Assembly (NCBI GenBank): GCA_002753185.1
Contig: PDZX01000005.1
Span: 1-64,000, forward strand
Reading direction: 5' to 3'
Origin: Magnetococcales bacterium WMHbin3
GTDB taxonomy: Bacteria > Pseudomonadota > Magnetococcia > Magnetococcales > Magnetaquicoccaceae
DNA length: 64,000 nucleotides
Below the pieces are notes generated by a model that saw nothing but the letters and a program-made list of their open reading frames with translations, was not told the DNA's origin and did no database searches. Position 1 is the stretch's first letter, and each line of letters opens with the position of its first letter. A program made the position numbers and the translations under genes. Positions 56,389-64,000 of the stretch are shown one piece after another.

Positions 56389-59300
56389 AACGATCCTCCG
56401 CTGCGCGGGTGGCGGAACTCTATGGCGCGGGACGGCTGAAAGAGGCCCTGGCCGAGGCCGGGCGCGCACTGGCGCATGGCAGGGAGGATCCCTACCTGTT
56501 GAACCTGGCGGCGGCCTGTCACATGGGGCTGGGCGACGCACGGGCGGCCCTGCAGTGCTGGCAACGGGCCGTGGCGGTGGCCCCGGACTTCGCCGAGGGT
56601 CACAACAACCTGGGGATCCTGCTCATGGAGTTGCGGCGCCTCGACGAGGCCGAGGCCGCCTTCCGCGAGGCCCTGCGCCAGCGGCCGGACTACCGCGACG
56701 GCTGTTACAACCTGGCCATGCTGCTGCTCGCCCGCGACCGCCGCCAGGAGGCCGAGCCGTTCCTGCAACGGGTGGTGCGGCTCGATCCGGGCCATGGTTT
56801 GGCGTGGAACAATCTGGGGGTGGTCCTGAAGACGCGCGGGGCGTTCGCCGAGGCCGAGGCCGCCTATCGTTGCGCCATTGCCCTGCTCCCGAACGGCGCG
56901 GACAACCACTACAACCTGGCCAATCTCCTGACAACGGACAAACGGCCCGCCGAGGCCGAAGCTGCCTTCCGCCAGACCCTGCGCCTGGCCCCGCGCCATG
57001 CCCGCGCCATGACCAACCTGGGGGTGCTGCTGGCCGGAGAGCACCGCGCCACGGAGGCCGAAACCCTCTACCGCCAGGCGCTGGCCATCGAGGAGGACGA
57101 GGAGACCTGGTACAATCTGGGCATCCTGCTCAAGGAAGAGCAACGACTCCCGGAGGCCGAGGCCGCCTATCGGCGCGCCCTGGCGCTGCTCCCGGACTCC
57201 TGCCGGGTGATCTGGAACCTCTCCCTGCTCCTTCTGTCGCAAGGCCGTTACGAGGAGGGGTGGCCCCTCCACGAAATCCGCTACCATCCGCGCAAACCCG
57301 ACCCGGCCGCCATCCCCATCCAGCCCGGTTACCCCATGTGGCAGGGGGAGGAGATCGTCGGAAAATCCCTGCTGATCGTGGGCGAGCAGGGGTGCGGGGA
57401 TCAGATTCAGATGGCCCGCTTTCTTCATGCTCTCAAAAAGGCGGGCGCCGGCATGCTCACGCTGGTCTGCGCCCCGGAACTCACGCCCCTGCTGGCAACC
57501 CTCGCGGACGCGGACCGGGTGTTGCCCAAGGAGGAGGGCATGGTCCATCCCCGGCACGATTTCTGGGTCTTTTCCGGCTCAGTGCCCTATCGTCTGGGGG
57601 TAACCCTGGCGAACCTGCCCGCCCCCATTCCCTGTCTCCAGCCCCCGCCGGGACGGGCATCCGTCTGGGAAGCGCGGCTGCCGGAGCGGGGTTTCCGGGT
57701 CGGGCTGGTCTGGAAGGGCAACCCCCGCCACAAGAACGACCCCCACCGCTCCCTGCCCGGCCTGGCGACCCTGGCGCCCTTGTGGCGGGTGCCAGAGGTG
57801 GTCTTCGTCTCCTTGCAAAAAGGGAGCGGGGAGGAGGAGGCGCTCTCCCCTCCGGCAGGGCAGCCCCTGCTCCAGTGGGGGGAGGCGTTGACGGATTTCG
57901 GGGAGACGGCGGCCCTGGCCTCCCGGCTGGATCTGGTGATCACCATCGATTCCGCCGTCGCCCATCTGGCCGGATCCCTGGGGATCCCCTGCCGGGTGAT
58001 GCTGCCGGCCCACGACAGCGACTGGCGCTGGCTGCGCGACCGGGAGGATTCCCCCTGGTATCCGGGGGTGATGCGTCTGTTTCGCCAGTTCCGGCGCGGG
58101 GAGTGGCAGCCGGTGGTGGAGGCCGTGGCCGAGGAACTGGCCGGGCTGGCCGATCCCCGGCATGCCCATGAAATTTATAATCATGCCCTGGACCTGCACG
58201 AGGCCAATCGCCGCGCCGAGGCCGAGGCGGCCTATCGTTTGGCGCTACGCCTGGCCCCGGAGATGGTGGAGGGGCTTTGCAATCTCGCTGCCCTGATGCA
58301 GGCGGAAAACCGCCCGGACGAGGCGGAACGGTTGTGGCGCCGCGCCCTGGCTCTCGCCCCGGAGGATGTGGATCTTCTCAATAATCTTGGCAATTCATTG
58401 GCCGGAAGCAACCGGCACGAGGAGGCCGAACCCCTGTTGCGCCAGGCGATCCATCTGGCCCCGGAGCGCGAGGATGCCTGCATCAATTTGGGAGTATCGT
58501 TGAAAAACAGCCTGCGGGACGCCGAAGCCGAGGCGTTGTTCCGGGGGCTATTGGCCCGCAATCCGGGGTGTGTGGCCGCATGGAACAATCTGGGCAACCT
58601 GATGCTGGCGCGCTGCCGATACGCCGAGGCCGGGGAGATGTTCCGGGAGGCCCTGCGCATCCGTCCCGATGACGTGGACACCTTGTGGAACCTGGGGCAA
58701 CTCCTGTTGACCCTGGGGCGTTTTCTGGAGGCGTGGCCCCTGTACGAACTGCGCGCCCCACGGCGGAAGAGGTCGCTTCCCTTTCCAGAGTGGCGGGGCG
58801 AGGATCTGGCGGGGGGATCCCTGCTGATCCTGCCGGAACAGGGGTGCGGGGATCAGATTCAGTTCGTCCGGTTTTTGCACACGTTACGGCACAGGGGGGT
58901 TGGTTTCATCACCCTGGTCTGTCATCCCGGTCTGGTCCCCCTGTTCGCCGGCCTGGCCGACCGGGTGATTGCCGAGGGTGAAGCCTATCCGGCCCACGAC
59001 CGTTGGATCTTCCTGCTCTCCATTCCCCATCGGCTGGGGGTGACATTGGAGACCATTCCCCCATGGCGGCTCCCCGCGCCGACGCCCCGGACCGGGATGC
59101 CGTGGCCCGTCGGCTTCCGGGTGGGCCTGGCCTGGAAGGGGAACCCCAACCATCGCAACGACGGCCACCGTTCCCTGCCGGGCCTCTTTGTGCTGGCCCC
59201 CTTGTGGGAGGTCCCCGGCGTGGTGTTCGTCAGCCTGCAAAAGGGGCGCGGGGAGGAAGAGTCCGTCGCCCCTCCCGTGGGGCAACCGTTGCTGGCCATG

Positions 59301-59579
59301 CCGGAGGCGTTGACGGATTTCGCCGCCACCGCCGCCTGGATCATGGAACTGGATCTGGTGATCGCGGTGGATTCCGCCGTGGCGCATCTGGCCTGCTCGT
59401 TGGGCAAGGCGTGCTGGATTCTGCTGCCGGCCCGGGCGCCCGACTGGCGCTGGCTGACCGACCGTGCGGACTCCCCCTGGTATCCGGGTGTGGCGCGTCT
59501 GTTCCGGCAGGCGCGACCGGGGGATTGGAGCGCGGTGGCGGAGCGGATGCGGGACGAATTGTCGCTAATGGTCCGATAA
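56379..59579 (+). CDS. TPR-glycosyltransferase protein, two tandem modules
   Basis: The 1066-residue product starts at the ATG at 56379, overlapping the end of the previous paralogue. Module 1: TPRs ~1-300, EQGCGDQIQMARF at ~333, DSAVAHLAGSLGIPCRVML at ~523. Module 2: TPRs ~590-790, EQGCGDQIQFVRF at ~818, DSAVAHLACSLGKACWILLP at ~997. Each module ends with D(R)(E/A)DSPWYPGV. It is most like the preceding gene, so the pair probably arose by duplication. Both domain types are cytoplasmic; no signal peptide or membrane helix is present. Confidence 0.82.
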   Translation: MRIKRSSAARVAELYGAGRLKEALAEAGRALAHGREDPYLLNLAAACHMGLGDARAALQCWQRAVAVAPDFAEGHNNLGILLMELRRLDEAEAAFREALRQRPDYRDGCYNLAMLLLARDRRQEAEPFLQRVVRLDPGHGLAWNNLGVVLKTRGAFAEAEAAYRCAIALLPNGADNHYNLANLLTTDKRPAEAEAAFRQTLRLAPRHARAMTNLGVLLAGEHRATEAETLYRQALAIEEDEETWYNLGILLKEEQRLPEAEAAYRRALALLPDSCRVIWNLSLLLLSQGRYEEGWPLHEIRYHPRKPDPAAIPIQPGYPMWQGEEIVGKSLLIVGEQGCGDQIQMARFLHALKKAGAGMLTLVCAPELTPLLATLADADRVLPKEEGMVHPRHDFWVFSGSVPYRLGVTLANLPAPIPCLQPPPGRASVWEARLPERGFRVGLVWKGNPRHKNDPHRSLPGLATLAPLWRVPEVVFVSLQKGSGEEEALSPPAGQPLLQWGEALTDFGETAALASRLDLVITIDSAVAHLAGSLGIPCRVMLPAHDSDWRWLRDREDSPWYPGVMRLFRQFRRGEWQPVVEAVAEELAGLADPRHAHEIYNHALDLHEANRRAEAEAAYRLALRLAPEMVEGLCNLAALMQAENRPDEAERLWRRALALAPEDVDLLNNLGNSLAGSNRHEEAEPLLRQAIHLAPEREDACINLGVSLKNSLRDAEAEALFRGLLARNPGCVAAWNNLGNLMLARCRYAEAGEMFREALRIRPDDVDTLWNLGQLLLTLGRFLEAWPLYELRAPRRKRSLPFPEWRGEDLAGGSLLILPEQGCGDQIQFVRFLHTLRHRGVGFITLVCHPGLVPLFAGLADRVIAEGEAYPAHDRWIFLLSIPHRLGVTLETIPPWRLPAPTPRTGMPWPVGFRVGLAWKGNPNHRNDGHRSLPGLFVLAPLWEVPGVVFVSLQKGRGEEESVAPPVGQPLLAMPEALTDFAATAAWIMELDLVIAVDSAVAHLACSLGKACWILLPARAPDWRWLTDRADSPWYPGVARLFRQARPGDWSAVAERMRDELSLMVR

Positions 59580-59634
59580 TTGCCTGCCTTGCTTTATGAC
59601 ACTCACATTTTGACACCGACAAAGGGGTAAGACC

Positions 59635-59763
59635 ATGACCGAACAGGCCCAGGAGTTCATCGCTTCGCTGGAGGCGCAAAACCGGACGCTGATGGAGATG
59701 ATCCGCCATTTCGAGGAGGATCTCGCCATTGAGGAACGCCGCGCCCTGCTGCGCTACCTGTAA
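59635..59763 (+). CDS. 42-residue acidic helical protein
   Basis: A short frame with a clear ribosome site (AAGGGG, nine bases before the ATG) encodes a protein with heptad-like spacing (FIASLEAQNRTLMEMI, then FEEDLAIEERRAL). It is predicted to be one helix or a small coiled coil. It follows the TPR-GT genes by 55 bp and is itself followed by a strong terminator, so it may be the last gene of that unit. I do not recognise the family. Confidence 0.65.
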   Translation: MTEQAQEFIASLEAQNRTLMEMIRHFEEDLAIEERRALLRYL

Positions 59764-59775
59764 CCGCCATCCCCC

Positions 59776-59821
59776 GAAGACGCGGCTGGAAGGACGCCAT
59801 CCGCGTTTTCCGTTTTTTTTT
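59776..59821 (+). terminator. Intrinsic terminator after the TPR-GT locus
   Basis: A 10-bp stem, GAAGACGCGG paired with CCGCGTTTTC (one G-U pair), is followed two bases later by nine T. It closes the plus-strand unit ending with the 42-residue gene. Confidence 0.85.
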
Positions 59822-59912
59822 CATCAGTTGGTCGGAAGAAACTGGTCCTCAAACTGTACTTTTTTACAACTATTTATATGTAACATGAACCGAAAATATT
59901 ACACGCGAATCG

Positions 59913-60809
59913 TCAATACCCCCGTCGCCGCATGGCCATCAGCTCGTCCATCTTGGCGCGCTCGTAAGCGGTGAGGAGTACGGCGTTTTCCGGGGTGGGA
60001 CTGGAAAAATAAACCCGCAGGATCCGCAGCCGTTCGATCTCCGCCGGGTTGAGCTTCGGCTCCCAGGGGCGGATCACCAGCAGGTTGGCGGCGATGCGGG
60101 GCAGCTTTTCACGGACCGGATAGTCGCGGTACGAGGGCATGCGCATGGGGCCATACGGCACGAAACGCCGCTCGGCGACCAGTTGGGTCGCGCCCGCGCC
60201 GCCCTCCGGCAGATTGATGGCGCCTTTGCTCCAGGCCGACCAGACCACGCTTCGACCGGCGTCCTTGTAGCCGTCGAGGGGGGCCACCCCCCCTTGCGGC
60301 GTCCGGCCGGGCGAGTCGAGCACGAAGATTTGACCTTGCCATTGGGCAACCAGGATTACATGATAGACACCATGCCGGTCATCCGGCGCCAGGGTGACGA
60401 TCCTCAGCTCGCTTTCCGGGAATCCCGCCTCGCGCAACAAAAGCAGTTTGGCCAGGGCATAATCCTCGCAATCCCCGCCGTCGCGATAGGCCTCCCCAGG
60501 GGAGAGCCAGATGTTATCCGGGTCGTCCCGGTAGGTGATCCGGCGGTTGACGAGATCCTGCGCGGCGCGCAACTTCTCCGGCATGGCAAGCCCCGTGACC
60601 ACCCGCAGGTCCGCCTGCCACGCCATCGGTGTGTGCCGTGCATGCCGGTCCATGGCGCGCGCCATTTTGTCGCTCCGGCCGGAAGCGTCCGCTTCCGGGG
60701 GCTGCTGGCGAAACAGCGCCGACGACGACAACCGCTCCGCCCCGATGGCCGGTGGCATGGCCAAGGTCAAGGCGAACAAAACCCACGCATGTTTGATAAA
60801 GTATCGCAT
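59913..60809 (-). CDS. BTLCP / LapG-like periplasmic cysteine protease
   Basis: The 298-residue product has a signal peptide (ending PAIGA). Its bacterial transglutaminase-like domain (about 50-200) has the triad Cys in GDCEDYALAK, His in GVYHVILVA and Asp in VLDSPG. LapG-type enzymes cut the N-terminus of large surface adhesins under c-di-GMP control by LapD. No LapD-like gene is in the window, and the C-terminal ~90 residues have no clear motif. The ATG at 60809 lacks a good ribosome site. It diverges from the next gene with 18 bp between starts, so each promoter must lie in the other gene. The assignment to this protease group is strong; a link to the adhesins here is a guess. Confidence 0.8.
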   Translation of the reverse strand: MRYFIKHAWVLFALTLAMPPAIGAERLSSSALFRQQPPEADASGRSDKMARAMDRHARHTPMAWQADLRVVTGLAMPEKLRAAQDLVNRRITYRDDPDNIWLSPGEAYRDGGDCEDYALAKLLLLREAGFPESELRIVTLAPDDRHGVYHVILVAQWQGQIFVLDSPGRTPQGGVAPLDGYKDAGRSVVWSAWSKGAINLPEGGAGATQLVAERRFVPYGPMRMPSYRDYPVREKLPRIAANLLVIRPWEPKLNPAEIERLRILRVYFSSPTPENAVLLTAYERAKMDELMAMRRRGY

Positions 60810-60827
60810 ACCCAAGGAGAGTGACAC

Positions 60828-61184
60828 ATGACAGGCGGCAACAAGGATGGACGCGGTTACACGGTTTCCATGGAGTTCGAGACGATCTCCCTGCCCCCCT
60901 TCCGGGACATCATGGTCCTGGCCAGAAAATGTCCGGTGGGGATGATCGGCCTGAGCAAATGCATGGGCCTGATGGCCCCGGACGGCTTCGAAATGGTGGA
61001 GGTCGAACACGAAACCGTAGAAGCCATCCTGGTCAGCAAACAACTCATCAAACGTCTATCCGTGCTAAAAATTCTCGAGATTCTCAACGAAAAAGTGTTT
61101 CCATTCATCTCTCATGGCGAGATTATCAGAATCCAGTTTCATGTCAAGATTCAGTATGATCGCATCGAGGGCAGCCTGGAGTAA
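60828..61184 (+). CDS. Conserved-looking small protein of unknown function
   Basis: The 118-residue protein starts at an ATG with GGAGAG upstream. It has short hydrophobic stretches (PPFRDIMVLARKCPVGMIGL; VLKILEILNEKVFPFI) but no signal peptide or clear membrane helix. Two cysteines are present. I do not recognise the family. It lies seven bases before a hybrid kinase gene, so it may modulate that kinase. Confidence 0.65.
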   Translation: MTGGNKDGRGYTVSMEFETISLPPFRDIMVLARKCPVGMIGLSKCMGLMAPDGFEMVEVEHETVEAILVSKQLIKRLSVLKILEILNEKVFPFISHGEIIRIQFHVKIQYDRIEGSLE

Positions 61185-61190
61185 AAAAGG

Positions 61191-63167
61191 ATGACCATCG
61201 AGCCGCTGATCCGCCGCGACTGCCCGACGGTCGATGCCTTCGCCGGGGTGGACGCCGTGGAGACCGAACTGCTGCGGCATGGATTCCTGGCGGTGGTACG
61301 GGACGGGACATTCCATGGCCTCCTGGTGACGGACGACATCATCGAGCGGCACCATAACCTGGTGATCGACTGCCTGCGCCCCAAACCCGTCGTCGATCCG
61401 GACGCTCCGGTGCGCCATGCCTTCGAACTGATGAAAAGCCATCATCTGACGGTTCTGCCCGTGCTTCTGGATGGCCGCCTGCTGGGGGTGATCACCCAGA
61501 TGGCGATCCTCGAGCATCTGGCCAACACAGGCGAGGCGTTCGAACGGCAGATCGCCGACCAGTTGCGGGAATTGCTGGCCATCAACGAACAGTTGCGCAG
61601 GGAAGTCCAGGAGCGCACGGCGGCGGAAGCACGGGCACGGGCAGCCAAACAGGCCAACTCCACCTTTCTGGCCAATATCAGTCACGAGATCCGCACCCCC
61701 TTGCACATCGTCATCGGCCTGAGCCAAATCCTGGAGGAACGGGCGGCGGGCATGACGCCGGATCAGGTGACCGAACAGTTGCACAAGATCCAGGCCGCCG
61801 GACACCATCTGTTGGCATTGATCAGCCAGATGCTGGATCTCTCCCTGGCGGAAATCGACCAGGTGAGGATCCACCCGGAGCCGTGCTCCCCCAACCGCAT
61901 TCTGGAGACGCTGACGGCGATCTTCCAGTACGAGGCGCGCCGGAAAGGCAACCGCCTCGATTGCGCCGGCGACGAGCGCATCGGCATGGTGCTGGCCGAT
62001 TCGTTGCGGCTGCGGCAGGTGTTGTTGAACCTGCTCGCCACCGCCAATCACTTCACCGAAGAGGGCGAGATCTCCCTGGGCGCCCGGCTGGAGGAGAACC
62101 GGGACGGCAAGACGCGCATCGCCTTTCATGTGGAGGATACGGGCGTGGGAATTCCCGCCGGAGAACTGGCCACCCTGTTCGAACCCTTTGGCCAGGGGAC
62201 TCCCGACGAGACGGGCCGGTTGGGCGGCATCGGCCTGGGACTGGCCTTCAGCCGCGTCCTGGTGGAACGGATGGGCGGCAGGATCCAGGTGGAGAGCCAC
62301 CCCAACGAGGGCAGCCGCTTCCGTTTCACCCTGGAGTTGACGACCGTGCCTGGGGAGGAGGCCAGGCACTCCATGGCCCCGGCGGCGTCCGCGCAACCCA
62401 CGGCGTTCATCCTGTTGATCGAGGACGACGCCATGAGCCGCGCGATGCTGGAGCAGATGCTGACGATGGACGGTCACCGGGTGGTGGGCGTGGAGTACGC
62501 CGACGAGGCCTTCGAGGCATTGGCGCGGGAGCGGTTCGATCTGATCCTGACCGATCTGCGCATGCCCGATATCGATGGCATGGAGGTGATCCGACAGGTG
62601 CGCGCCATGGCGGATCCCGACCGCGCGGCCACGCCGATTCTGGTGTTGACCGCCGATGCCGCGCCCCAACGTCTCGCCGCCGCCCTGGAAGCCGGGGCGA
62701 ACGCCGTGATGACCAAGCCCATGGAACTGCGGCGGCTGCGCCAGGTCATGGCGCGCATACACGCGGGAGAGACCTTTGCCGATGACCGGGAGAGGCCACG
62801 GGAACACGAAACCAACGCCGCCCCGTTGCTGGACACGGAGGTGTTGACCCATGCCCTGCAATCCCTGGGGCGGGAACGGGTGGAGCGGATCTGCCGGCAA
62901 TTCCCCGCCTCCAGCGCCAGGATGCTGGCATTCCTGCAGCAGGGGCTGGAGGGCGAGGATCGGGAGGCCATGGCCCTGGCGGCGCATCGCTTCGCGGGAA
63001 GCGCCACCCATCTGGGGATGCGCATGGTGGTCGCCCTGGCGCGCGAGATCGAGGAGCAGGCCCGGCTGCTCCCCATGGCAGCCGTGGCCAGGCTGGTGCG
63101 ACAGTTCCAGCAGGCGGTGGCGGATTCCCAGACGCAATTGGATTGCTGGTTGACTTCCATTCATTAA
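61191..63167 (+). CDS. Soluble hybrid histidine kinase: CBS pair, HisKA, HATPase, receiver, HPt
   Basis: A 658-residue cytoplasmic sensor kinase. An N-terminal CBS pair (~1-115; FHGLLVTDDII, LGVITQMAILEHL) could sense adenine nucleotides or ions. A short coiled coil follows, then HisKA with ISHEIRTPLHI. The ATPase has G1 DTGVGIP and G2 GGIGLGLAFSR. The N-box reads NLLATANHFT, with Thr in place of the Asn that usually coordinates Mg-ATP and His for Lys. A receiver domain (LTDLRMPDIDGM; TKP(M)) and an HPt domain (AAHRFAGSATHLGM) complete a full phosphorelay. ATP binding may be weak, so this may act mainly as a phosphotransfer scaffold. It is followed by a membrane protein and a methyltransferase. 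Confidence 0.9.
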   Translation: MTIEPLIRRDCPTVDAFAGVDAVETELLRHGFLAVVRDGTFHGLLVTDDIIERHHNLVIDCLRPKPVVDPDAPVRHAFELMKSHHLTVLPVLLDGRLLGVITQMAILEHLANTGEAFERQIADQLRELLAINEQLRREVQERTAAEARARAAKQANSTFLANISHEIRTPLHIVIGLSQILEERAAGMTPDQVTEQLHKIQAAGHHLLALISQMLDLSLAEIDQVRIHPEPCSPNRILETLTAIFQYEARRKGNRLDCAGDERIGMVLADSLRLRQVLLNLLATANHFTEEGEISLGARLEENRDGKTRIAFHVEDTGVGIPAGELATLFEPFGQGTPDETGRLGGIGLGLAFSRVLVERMGGRIQVESHPNEGSRFRFTLELTTVPGEEARHSMAPAASAQPTAFILLIEDDAMSRAMLEQMLTMDGHRVVGVEYADEAFEALARERFDLILTDLRMPDIDGMEVIRQVRAMADPDRAATPILVLTADAAPQRLAAALEAGANAVMTKPMELRRLRQVMARIHAGETFADDRERPREHETNAAPLLDTEVLTHALQSLGRERVERICRQFPASSARMLAFLQQGLEGEDREAMALAAHRFAGSATHLGMRMVVALAREIEEQARLLPMAAVARLVRQFQQAVADSQTQLDCWLTSIH

Positions 63168-63186
63168 GAAAGGCAGAGAAAAACGG

Positions 63187-63558
63187 GTGGAAAAACGTCC
63201 CTATTTCATCATCGGTGACCTGATTTCCAACGCGGCGGCGGCAGCGCTGGCCGCCTGGGTGGCGTCGCTGTTGCCCACCGGCTGGCCCATGGCCGTGGAG
63301 ATGGTGGCGGGCATGGTACTGGGCATGCTGGCGGTCCTTCTGGTTTCGCCGGTTTTCATGTTGTTTTTCGGGGCATTGGAGGTGATGGTGCCCACCATGC
63401 TGGGAAGTATGCTCGCCAGCATGCTCCCCAGCATGCATCCCGTCTTGCGGGAGGATATGGCGCACATGTTGTCCTGGGGCGCCGGGATCGGGGTGGGCTG
63501 CTGGCTGTTCACCCAGGCGGCGCATTTCTTCGTGCGGGGGGAGAGGCGGCATGGCTGA
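63187..63558 (+). CDS. Small multi-helix membrane protein
   Basis: From a GTG start, the 123-residue product has three hydrophobic segments (about 12-30, 36-60 and 95-112; e.g. MVLGMLAVLLVSPVFMLFF) and a methionine-rich middle (MLGSMLASMLPSMHP). No family is recognised. The stop overlaps the next gene by 8 bp. Two short MLxSM repeats are visible. Confidence 0.65.
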   Translation: MEKRPYFIIGDLISNAAAAALAAWVASLLPTGWPMAVEMVAGMVLGMLAVLLVSPVFMLFFGALEVMVPTMLGSMLASMLPSMHPVLREDMAHMLSWGAGIGVGCWLFTQAAHFFVRGERRHG

Positions 63559-64000
63559 CGAAAAAACACAACGCCGTTGGGACGGCACGGCCCTGTTCTA
63601 CGACCTGCTGGCCCATGGCGCGGAAAAACGCTGGGGGCCGGCCAAGCGCGCCCTGTTCGCCCGCATGCGGTCGGGGGGACGCATTCTGTTCGCCGCCCTG
63701 GGCACCGGATTGGACATCGCCTGTTTCCCCCCCGGCATGGAGATCGTGGCCATCGACATCAGCCCGCGCATGCTCGCGCGGGCCGCCCCCCGGCTGGCGG
63801 ACTACCCCGGCCGCATCGAGGCGCGACAAATGGATATCCTGGACCTCGATTTCCCGGAGGATCATTTCGATCAGATCTTCACCGCCTGCACCTTCTGCTC
63901 GGTGCCGGACCCGGTGCGAGGGCTGGAATCGTTGCGCCGGGTGCTTGCGCCGGGCGGCGAACTGGCCATGTTCGAACACACCGGCAGCCGTTATCTCCCC
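63551..64000 (+). CDS. Class I SAM-dependent methyltransferase (cut by window end)
   Basis: 150 codons are visible. Motif I is ILFAALGTGLDIA, the acidic loop VAIDISPRML, motif II-like MDILDLDF, and LAPGGELAMFEHT follows, as in UbiE/phospholipid N-methyltransferase relatives. The start at 63551 overlaps the preceding gene. The substrate cannot be told from this part. Confidence 0.8.
   Translation, partial: MADEKTQRRWDGTALFYDLLAHGAEKRWGPAKRALFARMRSGGRILFAALGTGLDIACFPPGMEIVAIDISPRMLARAAPRLADYPGRIEARQMDILDLDFPEDHFDQIFTACTFCSVPDPVRGLESLRRVLAPGGELAMFEHTGSRYLP

Noticed and set aside
44093-59579. Magnetosome or flagellin-specific role for the TPR-GT genes
   Set aside because: No mam, mms or flagellar genes lie in the window, so nothing in the sequence ties the locus to either.

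Overview
The window is about 64 kb of GC-rich DNA from a Gram-negative bacterium, most likely a deep-branching member of the Pseudomonadota. The support is a type II secretion secretin, System I cytochrome c maturation genes, chemoreceptors, hybrid kinases and several Rpn/PD-(D/E)XK nuclease-like genes. A Magnetococcia-like lineage is possible but rests only on general character; no 16S or other marker gene is present. There are no rRNA or tRNA genes, CRISPR arrays, transposase-bearing IS elements or prophage genes.

Layout. (1) Positions 1-22427, minus strand: a long operon-like run. It starts with a 2711-residue protein of carboxypeptidase-regulatory-like repeats, then an STN-domain protein, a PKD protein with two C-terminal dockerin-like repeats, and a 2186-residue protein with an N-terminal cohesin-like domain, Big_1-type Ig repeats and a CFI-box C-terminus. 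A Rpn-like nuclease gene with a duplicated 3' end follows, then gspC and gspD, the last cut by the window edge. It reads as a secretion machine encoded beside its own very large surface substrates. (2) 22695-24721, plus: an ATPase plus HNH pair resembling Septu (PtuAB) defence. (3) 24725-30461, minus: an HBM/HAMP sensor without an output domain, an MscS channel with a cyclic-nucleotide-binding domain, a small STAS-like protein and a hybrid histidine kinase. (4) 30576-32052, minus: an M4 protealysin-like protease followed by its emfourin inhibitor. (5) leuA, preceded by an AT-rich island; then a membrane Mrr-like nuclease-fold gene and a SPOR-domain gene. (6) 36051-42676, plus: ccmABCDE, an AT-rich NUDIX gene, then ccmFGH. 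(7) A secreted dienelactone-hydrolase-like protein and a decayed Rpn pseudogene. (8) 44093-59579, plus: four large TPR-glycosyltransferase genes with seven TPR-GT modules in all, interspersed with a polysaccharide deacetylase, a rhodanese and a chemoreceptor. (9) 59635-64000: a 42-residue protein, a LapG-like cysteine protease on the minus strand, and a plus-strand run of an unknown protein, a CBS-hybrid kinase, a membrane protein and a methyltransferase cut by the window end.

The points that most deserve follow-up are the adjacent cohesin/dockerin gene pair inside a type II secretion locus, an 8-C tract that puts a TPR-glycosyltransferase gene out of frame with its best start, the TPR-GT paralogue cluster, the Septu-like pair, the AT-rich NUDIX gene inside the ccm operon and the duplicated nuclease tail next to gspC.
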